The notes under the pieces are model-generated. The model was not told the DNA's origin, searched no databases, and saw only the letters and a list, made by a program, of their open reading frames with translations. This document shows, in pieces, positions 10,870 through 20,486 of a DNA stretch of 43,276 nucleotides. Each line of letters begins with the position of its first letter. Within the stretch, counting starts at the first letter, position 1. Source of the stretch: Penium margaritaceum (taxonomy: Eukaryota; Streptophyta; Zygnematophyceae; Desmidiales; Peniaceae); NCBI GenBank assembly GCA_023375785.1, contig SZWC01000578.1:192803-236078 (forward strand), in the 5' to 3' direction. The translations under genes and the position numbers were made by a program.

Positions 10870-13192
10870 GGTATTAGTTGCTACACTGGAATTTGCAACA
10901 CTGGCTCTTGCAACACTTGCAGTTCGAACACTGGCAGTTCCAATTCTGGCAGTTGCAAAACTGGAAGTTGCAACACTTGCAGTTGCAACATTTGCAAATG
11001 TAGCACTGGCAGTTGCAACACTGGCATTTGCAACACTGGCAGTTGTCACTCTTGCAATTGCTACAATTGCAGTTGCAACACTGGCAGTTACAGTATTTGT
11101 AGTCGCAATATTGGCACCTACAGAACTTGCAGCTGCAACACTCGCAGTTGAAACAATTGCAGTGGAAACACTGGCAGTTGTAACACTTGCACTTGCAACA
11201 CTGTGAGTTGCAATACTGGAAGCTGCAAAACTGGCAGGTGCAACACTGGGAGTTGAAACTCGGGTTGTTGCAACACTTGCAGTTGCAACACTTCCAGTTG
11301 CAACACTGGCAGTTGCAACGCGAACAGTTGTAACACGAACAGTTGCAACGTTGGAAGTTGCAACAGTGGAATTTGCAACACAAGAAGTTGCAAGACTAGT
11401 TGTTGTAATTATGGCAGTTGCAGCACTGGAAGTTGCAACAGTGGTAGTTGCAACACTTGCAGTTGCAATAATGGCAGTTGCAACAATAGCAGTTTCAAAA
11501 CTAGCAGTTACAACACTGGAAGTTGCAACACTTGTAGTTGCAAAACTGGCAGTTGCAACGCAGGCACGTGCAACACAGGCACTTGCAACACAGGCAGTTG
11601 CAACACTTAGAATCGCAACACTGGCAATTGCAACACTGGCAAGTTGCAACACTTAGAGTTGCAACACTGGCAGTTACAACACTGGCAGTTGCAAAACTGG
11701 CAGTCGCAACACTGGCAGTTGAAACACTGGCAGCTGCAACATTGGCAGTTGAACCACTGGCAGTTGCAACACTGGCAGTTCCAACACTTGCAATTGCAAC
11801 ACTTGCAGTTGCAGCCCTGGCAGTTGCAAAAATGGCAGTTGCAGCATAGGTAGTTCCAACAGTGGCAGTTTCAACAATGGTAGTTGCAACAATTGTAGTT
11901 TCAACACTGACAGTTGCAAGAATTAGAGTTGTAACACTGGCAGTTGCAACACTGGCAGTTGCAATACTGGCAGCTACAACACTTAGTGTGTCAACACTGG
12001 GAGTTGCAAAACTGACAGTTGCAACTCTGGCACTTCCAACGCAGGAAGTTGCAACACTTGCAGCTATAAATCTTGCAGTTGCAACACTGGCAATTGCAAC
12101 ATTGGCAGTTGCAACACTCGCACCTGTAGCACTGGCAGTTGCAACACTGGCAGTTAAAACACTTGCAGTTGCAACACTGGCGGTTGCAACATTGGCAGTA
12201 GCAACACTTGCACCTGTAGCACTGGCAGTTGCAACATTGGCAGTTGAAACACTTGCAGTTGCAACACTTGCATTTGCAACACTGGCAGTTGGAACACTTT
12301 CACTTGCAACACTAGATGTTAAAACACTGGCAGCTGCAAAACTAGAAGGTGCAACACTTGCAGTTTAAAATCTGGCAGTTGAAACACTTGCACTTGCAAC
12401 ACTTCTAGTTGCAACACTAGCCGTTGCAACACGAACAGTTTCAACAATGGAAGTTGCAACAGTGACAGTTGTAACAATGGCAGTTCCAAGACTGGCAGTT
12501 GCAATTATCGAAGGTGCAACACTGGAAGTTGCAACACTGGTAGTTGCAACACTTGCAATTACAATACTGGAAGTTGCAAAACAAGCAGTTGCAACACTGG
12601 CATTGAGAACACTGACAGTTGCAACATTGGCAGTTGCAACACTGGCATTGAGAACACTGACAGTTGCAACATTGGCAGTTGCAACACTGACAGCTGAAAC
12701 ACCGGCAGTTGCAACACTGGCAGTTGCAAAGCTGGCAGTTGCAACTCTGGAAGTTTCAACACTTGCAGGTGCAGCACTGGAATTTAAAACAATGGCATTT
12801 GGAACAGTGGCAGTTGCAACACTCGCAATTGCAACATTAGCAGTTGCAACACTGGCACTTGCAACACTGGCAGTTACAACATTTAGACTTGCAACACTGG
12901 CAGTTGCAACACTGGCATTTACAAAATTTAGACTTGCAACACTGGCAGTTTCAACACTGGCAGTTGCAGCACTGGAAGTCGCAACACTGGCAGTTGAAAA
13001 ACTTGCAGTTGCAACATTGGCAGTTGCAACACTTGCAGTTGCAATACTCAAAGTTGCAACACTTGCAGTTGCAACACTGGCTGTTGCAACATTGGCGGCT
13101 GCAACACGGGCGGTTTAAACACTTCCAGTTGTAGCCCTAAGAGTTGCAACAATGGCAGCTGCAACACTGGCAGTTGCGATACTTGAAGTTGC
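10870..13192. repeat. 15-bp minisatellite, unit GTTGCAACACTGGCA, about 150 copies
   Basis: The consensus unit is an 8-bp perfect palindrome (GTTGCAAC) plus a 7-bp spacer (ACTGGCA; frequent variant ACTTGCA). The units carry many base substitutions but keep register: following the array in 60-base rows I find a single one-base insertion (near 11641) between 10886 and 13190. No frame of the consensus contains a stop, so frames on both strands are long (VATLA, ASVAT, CNTGS, LQHWQ and similar). The VATLA frame has four stops (11204, 11847, 12366, 13116) plus the frameshift. I regard it as a satellite, not a proven gene. Confidence 0.95.
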
Positions 13193-13254
13193 TGTTGGAG
13201 TTGTGCTCCTCACCATGGCAGGAGTGACTCAAAAAAGAAACGCCGAAAAGACAA

Positions 13255-13660
13255 GCCCAAGTGGCTTAGTGGTTAATGGTGTCCATCTCTAGAGGCAGGG
13301 ACCCTTGTTCAAGTCCCACAAGATGAATTTCTGACCTGCCTCAAGGGATGTGGAAAATAAGTGCTAAGAAGTTAGCTCAACCTCTAGAGTTCCTCCTTGA
13401 GTTTCTAGAAGGCTAAGTGAGGGTCCAGGAAGGTGGCACACCTTTTAGAAGAGGTAGTTTGGTCTACAAGGAATCTAGAGGTGTCCTGGTCTTCTAGATA
13501 CCTTCCCACCTGCTAGAATGAAACTGAGGAATCTAGGAGAGGGCAGAATCTTCTAGAGGAGGGAAGGATTGCCTTCCTATTTGAGAAAAATGACAGCTTA
13601 CTAAGGGACACTCTAGAAGTCATAGAATCTACTAGGAAGCTTCAAATCTGGCATGCTTTG
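13255..13660 (+). mobile_element. tRNA-derived SINE-like element with TCTAGA-rich body
   Basis: A-box-like TGGCTTAGTGGT (13262-13273) and B-box-like TGTTCAAGTCC (13306-13316) lie 44 bases apart, the standard spacing of the internal RNA polymerase III promoter in a tRNA. The acceptor and anticodon arms do not pair, so this is a tRNA-derived head rather than a tRNA gene. The following body has seven TCTAGA hexamers (13288, 13383, 13404, 13474, 13493, 13552, 13612). I could not fix the 3' end or a target duplication. Confidence 0.5.
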
Positions 13661-14261
13661 ATGTTCTGGAAAGCTTAAATCAGTGGCCATAGAATGTCAC
13701 TGCTTGTGAGCCTTGATCAAGAGTTCATTCCCAGTCCATTGAGGCCAAGACTTTTGCCTGGAGTTGTCGACATTCGCGGTAACGGCTTCCATGATGGTGG
13801 CAAGACAGCCGCAAACAAATTATGAGCAGAGTGTCCTTTGCCCCAGTGGGCGTAAAGACTAATGGATGATGCAGGGAGCTAGGTGAGCACTTCCAGAGGG
13901 GTCATTTATGGTTCATTACCTCTAAAAACTACACTATTTATACAGTGTACATGTCTAATGTATGCCTTTGGAAGTTACGTGGTAGCTTTGTGGAACTTAC
14001 GTTACAATCTACTTTACAAAGTAAATATATGGGCATGTATTTTTATGATTTAACATACGAACATTCTTGGAGGGCATCTAATAAAGTTTTGAACACACGA
14101 AAGTAATATGCTTTAGTTTTTCACAGTTTTATTGCCAGTTTGATTACATAGACGTACTCATGTCCTTGGAAGTTACTAGTGCTACTACCGTAAGGAATAG
14201 TACTGTCTATTCCTTGTCATACAACAGCGCAGAGACACAATCGGAACTTCGTTACGTTCTG
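13661..14261. other. No gene seen
   Basis: AT-richer unique-looking DNA with no open frame of note, separating the SINE-like element from the foldback repeats. Confidence 0.5.
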
Positions 14262-14535
14262 GGGTTGGGGTTTTATTTTCTTGCTTGCCCGGGCACCTCC
14301 TGGGCCCCACGATAGTGGAGCCCAGTAGGCTCCCTTCTATCGTGGAGGGGGATTTCGTACCCTCCCACTCAAAAGACTAGCAAACCTTTTTTTGCGATCA
14401 AACCCACGCGCGAATGACACCCGGGTTGGGGTTTTGTTTTTTTGCTTGCCCGGGCACCTCCTGGGCCCCGCGGCAGCGGGGCCCAACAGGTTCCCTCCTA
14501 TCGTCGGGGTGGTTCCTCGTAACCCGGAATCATAA
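14262..14535. repeat. Two tandem copies of a hairpin-bearing repeat (about 161-bp period)
   Basis: Both copies begin GGGTTGGGGTTTT, pass through TTGCTTGCCCGGGCACCTCC and carry a hairpin. Copy 1: GGGCCCCAC-GATA-GTGGAGCCC (14302-14323). Copy 2: GGGCCCCGC-GGCA-GCGGGGCCC (14463-14484). The eighth base pair is A-T in one and G-C in the other, so the stem is kept by a paired change. A third, inverted relative lies at 29401-29440. Confidence 0.75.
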
Positions 14536-14678
14536 CTTGCATTTGTCGATCGTGGATCGTCGGATGTCGTCGATCGACGGTCTGTGACTAACGATACATT
14601 AGTGTACAATTTTTTTTCCTATCACTCAAATGGAGTACACCAACCTGCAACACTGAGCTAATGCACTCTAGCCTTTTT

Positions 14679-14717
14679 GGGGGGGGGGGGTTGGGATCCG
14701 GATCCCATGCTACCCTC

Positions 14718-14747
<30 letters not shown>
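14679..14747. repeat. G12 tract, GGATCC palindrome and C26 tract
   Basis: Twelve Gs (14679-14690), the perfect palindrome GGGATCCGGATCCC (14693-14706), then 26 consecutive Cs (14722-14747). The same order recurs at 15131-15180 with shorter tracts and the palindrome at 15144-15157. Together they can fold into one large stem, and singly they are candidates for G-quadruplex or i-motif structure. Homopolymer lengths may be unreliable in the assembly. Confidence 0.9.
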
Positions 14748-14748
<1 letters not shown>

Positions 14749-14749
<1 letters not shown>

Positions 14750-14906
14750 CAAAAGTGCTTAGTGTATTGGGTGAGTGTATATGGTCCTTGTATCTCTCCG
14801 ACTTGAAAAAAAAAACACTAGTGCATCGCATACACTAGTGTATTCATTTAGTTGGTATGCAATACACGGACCACATACACACCCCCAATACACTGAACGG
14901 TTTTGG
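14749..14906. mobile_element. MITE-like foldback element, copy 1
   Basis: Ends are inverted: CCAAAA-N6-AGTGTATTGGG ... TGGTCC-N-TGTAT at the left matches the reverse complement of the right end over about 45 bp. The middle has a second inverted pair (CACTAGTG at both sides of CATCGCATA-like sequence). It is flanked by C and G tracts rather than by an obvious target duplication. Confidence 0.72.
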
Positions 14907-15181
14907 GGGGTGGGTGGGTCCCGACTATATGGTGCCCGTTCCGTCGTCGGGGAGATCCCCACGACGAGACGACGATCATCTCGAGGATCGACATTGACAG
15001 TCGTCGTTCGTCGATCGTCTTCGATCAACGGTCTGCGACTACCAATACATTAGTGTACATTTTTTTCCCATCACTCAAATCGAGTACACCAACCTGCCAC
15101 ACTGAGCTAATACACTCTAGCCTTTTGGGAGGGGGGGGGGGGTGGGATCCGGATCCCATGCTACCTCCTACTCCCCCCCCA

Positions 15182-15336
15182 CCAAAGTGCTTAGTGTATT
15201 GGGTTAGTGTCTATGGTCCGTGTATCTCACGGACGTGAAAAAAAACACTGGTGTATCAAATAAACTAGTGTATTCATGTAGATGCTAGTCAATACACGCA
15301 CCAGCTATACTAACCCAATACACTTTGCCGTTTTGG
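15182..15336. mobile_element. MITE-like foldback element, copy 2
   Basis: Same family as the copy about 430 bp upstream: left end CCAAAGTGCTTAGTGTATTG, right end inverted AGTGTATTGGGTTAGT. The surrounding block (ACTCAAAT.GAGTACACCAACC, G tract, GGATCC palindrome, C tract) is also repeated, so the whole 451-bp unit was duplicated in tandem. A third GGATCC after the final G tract (about 15341) suggests a truncated further unit. Confidence 0.72.
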
Positions 15337-15371
15337 GGGGGGGGGATCCGAGTTCCAACGTTTGTCCTAAT

Positions 15372-15473
15372 CTCCGAGCGTATTCTCACGACTGAGAAAT
15401 CGTGAGAATACGCTTGATCGGAGTTCTGTTTCAAACCATAGATACATAACAAGAAAGTAAGTTTCGTATCTAT
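15372..15473. repeat. Two adjacent strong hairpins
   Basis: Hairpin 1: outer arm CTCCGA/TCGGAG plus a perfect 14-bp inner arm GCGTATTCTCACGA/TCGTGAGAATACGC (15378-15391 and 15400-15413) around an 8-base loop, with a 4-base bulge on the right. Hairpin 2: ATAGATAC/GTATCTAT at 15438-15445 and 15466-15473. No coding sequence overlaps them. They could be a decayed foldback element. Confidence 0.8.
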
Positions 15474-15766
15474 AGACAAGTCACTCCACAAAGTTGAAGG
15501 ACAGAAATACGTCTTGTATACGTTCGACAAAAAAGTCATAATTCTTCTTTTTTCAAAATTTGATTACATCTAGTTATTAAGGTAAATTTATTACATGCAC
15601 AAAATGTATAACATTCTCCTCGTGAACACAACGATTTTACATCTGAGGACAATTTCTTGGAAATTACCAAAATCAACCTACCATATGCACTGAACTTGTC
15701 GTGTATAATCTGGCCTTGATTAACCATGCCTCAGAGGGGTTGCAACACAGACAGGGCGAGAGCAGA

Positions 15767-16528
15767 TCAACCAGACAAGTTCTCACGACGCGGTGCACTT
15801 GGGAGGAGGATGAACAGTGGCAGGCACATAGTTGCACCGGCGGCTACAAGAACAGAAACTCCTGTGAAGATTGTGACGGTCACACAGAGTAGACCCGTGA
15901 GAGCATAGGCAGATGCGAAAACTGTGGCAGCCATGATGGAAATGAGAGAGTAGAGCCGTTCAGCACTAGGAGAGGTGGCCGCCTCATACAGGACAGCAGA
16001 AGACTGAAGTGCAGTACGAATGCTAACAACTAGGGTAGCTGTGGAAGAGGCACCCTCAGCAGCCGCAAAAACAATGTCACTGGCAGTAGCAACCAGGTGC
16101 GCGGCGATGTTGACTGTGGCCCACGCAAATGAACCGTAGTCAGCACCAGTGCAGATGAGCTCTGTTTTGGCACGACCAGTAGTAGTAGCAGCAGGAGCAC
16201 GCGAGGCGCAAGCTGTCGCAACACAGGAAGCTGATGTTGTTTCCATGGAGTCTAGACCAGTAGTGGCAAGACGTACCGGGTCGGATGAATGCTTTACAAG
16301 AGATGGAGGCCTCGGTGTGTGGTCACTCTCTCGGAGTTCCTCAGCGTAGGAGCCGAATGGCGGGACGTGCTCATGCTCCACGGATGTGGCTGGGGCTGCT
16401 CCAATTGCAGTGGAGGCTACAGTGCAGATGGTGGTGCAGACGGCAATACAGACCCAGACTGCGTAGAGGGAGGGGAAGAGACGCTTGCGATCGGCTGTGA
16501 GGGCTCGTACAATTGAGCCCAATGACAT
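15767..16528 (-). CDS. Candidate multi-pass membrane protein, unknown function
   Basis: An uninterrupted 253-codon frame starts at ATG (16528) with MSLGSIVRALTADRKRLFPS. Hydrophobic stretches lie at about residues 20-45 (LYAVWVCIAVCTTICTVAST), 130-150 (SFAWATVNIAAHLVATA) and 195-240 (SLISIMAATVFASAYALTGL, then VTIFTGVSVLVAAGATMCLP), suggesting three to four membrane spans and a basic tail RRENLSG. A polar loop rich in His/Glu/Pro lies between the first two. I recognise no family. Unlike its surroundings it has no in-frame stop and is not built from a simple repeat, so it may be a host exon. Codons of an acidic frame just upstream (16905-16540) may be another exon. Equally it could be a chance survivor in a decayed element. 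Confidence 0.4.
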   Translation of the reverse strand: MSLGSIVRALTADRKRLFPSLYAVWVCIAVCTTICTVASTAIGAAPATSVEHEHVPPFGSYAEELRESDHTPRPPSLVKHSSDPVRLATTGLDSMETTSASCVATACASRAPAATTTGRAKTELICTGADYGSFAWATVNIAAHLVATASDIVFAAAEGASSTATLVVSIRTALQSSAVLYEAATSPSAERLYSLISIMAATVFASAYALTGLLCVTVTIFTGVSVLVAAGATMCLPLFILLPSAPRRENLSG

Positions 16529-16539
16529 TGCTGTCAGGG

Positions 16540-16905
16540 TTGCATGGCTGATGCAGTAGCAGCTTCAGTTGGGCGTGGTGCGTTGGTGAGGCTAGACGGG
16601 CATGGGGGATCCGGCTGTACTCCGGGGTACCGCTCAAGACGGTGTAGTAAGTCTTGCGCTGCTCCATCCGCTCTTTGTAGTCCCACACATCCTCACAATG
16701 CGAGTATTCATTGTCCGAGTAATGCGGGTCCTCACGGCAGAGAAGGCGGAGCTCAGCATGCCTGTGATCCTCCTCCTGTTTGGCCTCCCACCTGGCGACA
16801 GCGTGCTCGTCAACGGCGGCCACCTCTTTGTCAAACGGAGACTCAAAGTAGGGTGACTCAGCGGGACAGGGGCCGTGAGAGGGAGAGGCGTGAAGCTCCC
16901 CTTGC
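16540..16905 (-). other. Possible upstream exon or coding remnant
   Basis: In a different frame from the membrane-protein ORF, the minus strand reads without stops from 16905: ESPYFESPFDKEVAAVDEHA, then ARWEAKQEEDHRHAELRLLC and HYSDNEYSHCEDVWDYKERM. This acidic, His/Tyr-rich, protein-like composition differs from the neighbouring low-complexity DNA. TAG stops precede it. An intron between it and 16528 would be needed to join the two; an AG just before the downstream ATG (GACAG) is available but no convincing donor stood out. Confidence 0.3.
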
Positions 16906-18184
16906 TACGCCAGGTTGGCAAAGACGATGGGGTCCTCCTCTTGCATAAGGACAGTCGAGCACGACAGCTATTGACTGCTGGTCGATGTTAATGCGGGAGA
17001 GGCTGGGTGGTGGGCGCAAGACGGGGCCGAAAGCCTAATCTGTGACAAGATTGTTGCGGTGTGCCCTATCGCTTTGCGAATCACGGCAGGCGGTGGGCCC
17101 GTCGCAATAGCAGCGATAGAAGCTTACTGAAGAAAAGCAATACGACTGCTTGGAGGCGCGGTGGTCGAGACACCACAGAGGTGCCGCTGGCTTGGGTGAG
17201 GAGAGGGAGCAGTGCTTAGGAGAGTAGAGCACCTCAAATAACCGAGGTAATAGGATCGCGGCTTTCACACTCTAGGTCTAATCCTACCTAGCTCTTATAC
17301 TATTCAATGGTACAACAATAGTCACAACAGAAGTAGACCAAAAGAGAGAGTGTGGAGGCCCAGTCGACTTAGCGAAGAACTGATGTCACAACGAGACAAG
17401 TGCTAGCGGTCGACGTGCAAGGTGATATGTATGACAGTGAGGCCCTGAACCGATGCAAGAATCATTGATTTTGATTCTAGGGTTCATCGATTTCCCTCTC
17501 GATCTTTGATTTTTGGTTGATTCTACGTGTACGTGGGAAACGGTTCGAATCAGTGGGACTGCAACTTGGAATCCGTCAATTTCACGCTTTTCGATGTCCG
17601 ATTTTGACATCAACCCTGATTTTTCGGAAGAACGTAGTTCATTTTCCGGCGCATAGCGCATGACGTCACGGTGCGTGCAAAGTGCTTGCTTTTCCCTTGG
17701 AACGACGTGTCAAGAAAACACATTTGAACACGTTGATGTAGGAGGAGATTTGGTAAAAAAATGGCTTGAAAAACGTTTTATGATAAACGTCCACATGCCA
17801 GGCATTCAGACTGATTTTTGCCGTTTCCGCAATTAGGACGTTTCCCACACATTAGGAAGCATGCCACGTAGACCGGCATCAGGTTAACGTCCAAGGATAT
17901 CGGCGGGAGTCGTTTGATTCCTCCTTCGCCTTCGTTAACTTTTCTGGCGGATTCGGAAACAGTTGCGAGCTCCCGCGGATGTTTTCGCGTGCCCCCTCCC
18001 CCCTATCTACCATGAAATCAAAATCACAATCAATGCATCGGTTCAGGCCCTGAGTGTGCTCCCCTCATGCAAGCGAGCTCGGTGTGAGGGACACGCCACC
18101 ACCCACGAGCGGCCGCTACAGACAACAGAAGGCCCTGCAACGCGAACCTGGTAGGATTAGCATCTGTGCTACACCTATGGACGG
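16906..18184. other. No gene recognised
   Basis: Short open frames in several registers with no motif. The block includes GC-rich, possibly once-coding DNA next to the membrane ORF and AT-richer DNA after 17270. Confidence 0.45.
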
Positions 18185-18755
18185 ACCATGGCCGTGGTCT
18201 CACGCCATCAGATGGGGGTTGAAAAAAAGCGCGGGAAAGTTGAAACTTAATCTGTCGGCTGATTTCGGGCGATGTTGTGGCCATCGCAGTCGCACCATCA
18301 GCAAACGCTGATGGGTAACATTATTCAATTTTCCCGCCACTGATTCAATTTTTAGTTTAGATTGGACAATTAGTAACACGAAATTCGCACTTTTGCAAAG
18401 AGGGGAGGTGTTGTCTGATCGGAGGGCGGGTAATTTTAATAAATTTTGCAAATCTTGCGTGATGATTTTGTCATCCCATCAGCTCCCATCAAGCCTTTCG
18501 GTTGATGGGCGCTGATGGGCAGTGACGTGCACTGTTCATCAGAATCATGGTCTCACGCCATCAGTCGCGACCCTGCTGTAGCGGTGACGGCGCTAGCGCA
18601 AATGTTGACTGGCACAGTAGCTGTAGGAAATGGGTTGGAGCCAACTACGGGGGCGGTAAGAAACGGAAACCTCCGCGCCGGAACAGATGACCATCAGCCC
18701 ATTTTTGTCTTCAAACTTTCAAGCCCATCAGTGATGGCGTGAGACTGTGGCCCAT
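18185..18755. mobile_element. Terminal-inverted-repeat element (MITE-like) with subterminal CATCAG repeats
   Basis: The left end CATGGCCGTGGTCTCACGCC and the reverse complement of the right end (CATGGGCCACAGTCTCACGCC-like) match through GTCTCACGCCATCA. A third copy of GTCTCACGCCATCAG sits inside at 18549, giving a nested shorter inverted pair. Between the ends, CATCAG/CTGATG with flanking G/C runs recurs at least eight times in both orientations, like subterminal transposase-binding motifs of DNA transposons. No transposase frame and no target duplication were found. Confidence 0.6.
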
Positions 18756-20139
18756 GTCACTCACCAGCCGTAGTTGTGTCACACCAACTAGGATGTTTGT
18801 GATCTACGCAAGCACCATGAGGATCTCAAGCTAGCAACATTATGGCTCCTATCAGTTAAAAAGTCACAGCTCTCCTGGACGTGCGGCTGAAACATCAAAC
18901 ATCATCTTGGCAAATGTCTGTGACGTCACGATCGTCCAATCCAGAGAGGTTGTCGTCATGCCGTTCAATCTGCATGGTTTGACCAAGTGACAGGACAAGG
19001 AGGACACATGTATCGGCACGGTCACACATAACAACAACACAGCGAACCTACATCGGTACATAATCAAACCCCTACTGAAAATTCATAGCTGTTTGTGGGT
19101 TTGTAAACAAACCAATTGATGGAAGTGGGTTGGAAGACTGGTTTTTTTTGTAGGACAGGATGTGTTCCACAAGTGTTCAGGATTGTCACCATTCCAAATG
19201 GGCTTTTCTGTCATTTTCCATGGAGGGTGGATGTGGTTGTGTCTCTTAAAACTAGGCGGGGGAGGGGGTCGTTACTTCTCTGAACGTCATGGACCTAGCG
19301 TTGCTAAAAAAAGCCATGGATATGTACGCTATATTATCCTGAAAAAAGGATAAATTTAGTTCCTAAATTTTACTCTTAATGAATATGGCAGAAGTCCCAC
19401 GTACCCATTTTCAGAAATAGTAACTGAGAAACACAACCCATGTAAGACATAGACGCGATACCAACAATGCAAGAGCTTAATATGCTTTAAAAAGCCAAAT
19501 CCTTGACAGAAAACCTCTTAAGGTGGCCAAACCTGTAGCCCGTAAATGTTGGACATAGACCTGAGAAATCCCCCTCCCCCCGGATAATTCCTCGCTGGCC
19601 CCTACTCTCAACGGATCATGGCTCGTTCGCCCCCAGATTAAAAAAGAGTATACCGCAAGCCCTGTTTTGAAAATGGAGTAATTCCCAAATACCCACATTC
19701 TCGCGATGGGTGTCGCCAATTCGTCTCTAAATCTTTAAAAAGGTTTAGAGCAGAATGCTCAATTTTCTGAAAGTTGAAATAAATTCAACAGAATACCCAA
19801 TTTCTTCTCGAGGCGCATAGGAATGCACAGAATCCCCACCTTTGAAAACAAATGAACAGAATACCGGAGTATCCGTGCATGATCTTTTGAAAGGTGGGAA
19901 ATGTATGCATTTGTTCTCAAAATTTGTCGATTTCAACGTTAGTTTCACCTTTTTTCCGAATAATGTTGGCGTCTTCATACAAATTGGGTCGTTGTAGGCG
20001 ACGTTTACTTTAGGGAATTGTTCCAGAGATATCTGGCTGTTCATCTCCCTCAAATTTGTACTTCTGCATTAGGGTCATGTCGACTACACCATTTCCTCGA
20101 CATCGTCCACTGACTTCTTAGAAATTCCAGCCTATCTGT
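18756..20139. other. No gene seen
   Basis: Mixed-composition DNA with short frames only. Minor inverted repeats are present, e.g. CCACCTTT...AAAGGTGG near 19850-19900. Confidence 0.45.
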
Positions 20140-20187
20140 GCTGTTCAGCTTGTTTACCTCGTTTGCTTGGCAAACAAGCTAAACAGC
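20140..20187. repeat. Hairpin with 19-bp arms
   Basis: GCTGTTCAGCTTGTTTACC (20140-20158) pairs with GGCAAACAAGCTAAACAGC (20169-20187) across a 10-base loop; 17 of 19 positions are Watson-Crick and the other two are C/T differences. Confidence 0.85.
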
Positions 20188-20354
20188 ACTCGACAGGACT
20201 AGCAGAGACAAGAAGATATCCATATGCCCCAGGTTCAGAAACCAAACTCGCCAAACCCCTGTGTGGCTGAGAAGTTGGGCACAGGTCGCCCCGCTTTTCA
20301 TTTTTGGATTACCAAAAGCCCTGTCTTATCACGGGGAAGCCCGGTGATGGCCCG

Positions 20355-20422
20355 CGGGGTATATTATTTCGTTACAATATACCCCGACATGAGGGGTGTA
20401 TTGTAACGTCACAATGTACCCC
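20355..20422. repeat. Two tandem hairpins just upstream of the chromovirus
   Basis: CGGGGTATATT/AATATACCCCG (20355-20365, 20376-20386) is a perfect 11-bp stem with a 10-base loop. Six bases on, GGGGTGTATTGT/ACAATGTACCCC (20393-20404, 20411-20422) forms a second stem of the same design with two mismatches. The stems share GGGGT..ATT, so they look like a duplicated unit. The LTR of the chromovirus begins 65 bases downstream. Confidence 0.85.
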
Positions 20423-20486
20423 GTTTCCGTATTGAGTCGTTTATGATGTTTTTAGCATTATTTCAATTTCAAGGAACACGCCCTAC

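Noticed and set aside
10771..11652. 293-codon minus-strand frame and other long frames across the 15-bp array, including a Cys-rich one at 10874-11383 resembling metallothionein
   Set aside because: The 15-bp consensus has no stop in any frame, so long frames on both strands are a by-product of the satellite.
10870..13192. CRISPR-like array
   Set aside because: No conserved repeat/unique spacer alternation: the whole 15-bp unit repeats contiguously, in a eukaryotic context.
13255..13330. Functional tRNA gene
   Set aside because: A and B boxes are well spaced but acceptor and anticodon stems do not pair; it fits a SINE head better.
18930..18950. TGACGTCA near 18920 as a regulatory cAMP-type site
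   Set aside because: A single 8-mer with no gene or promoter context.
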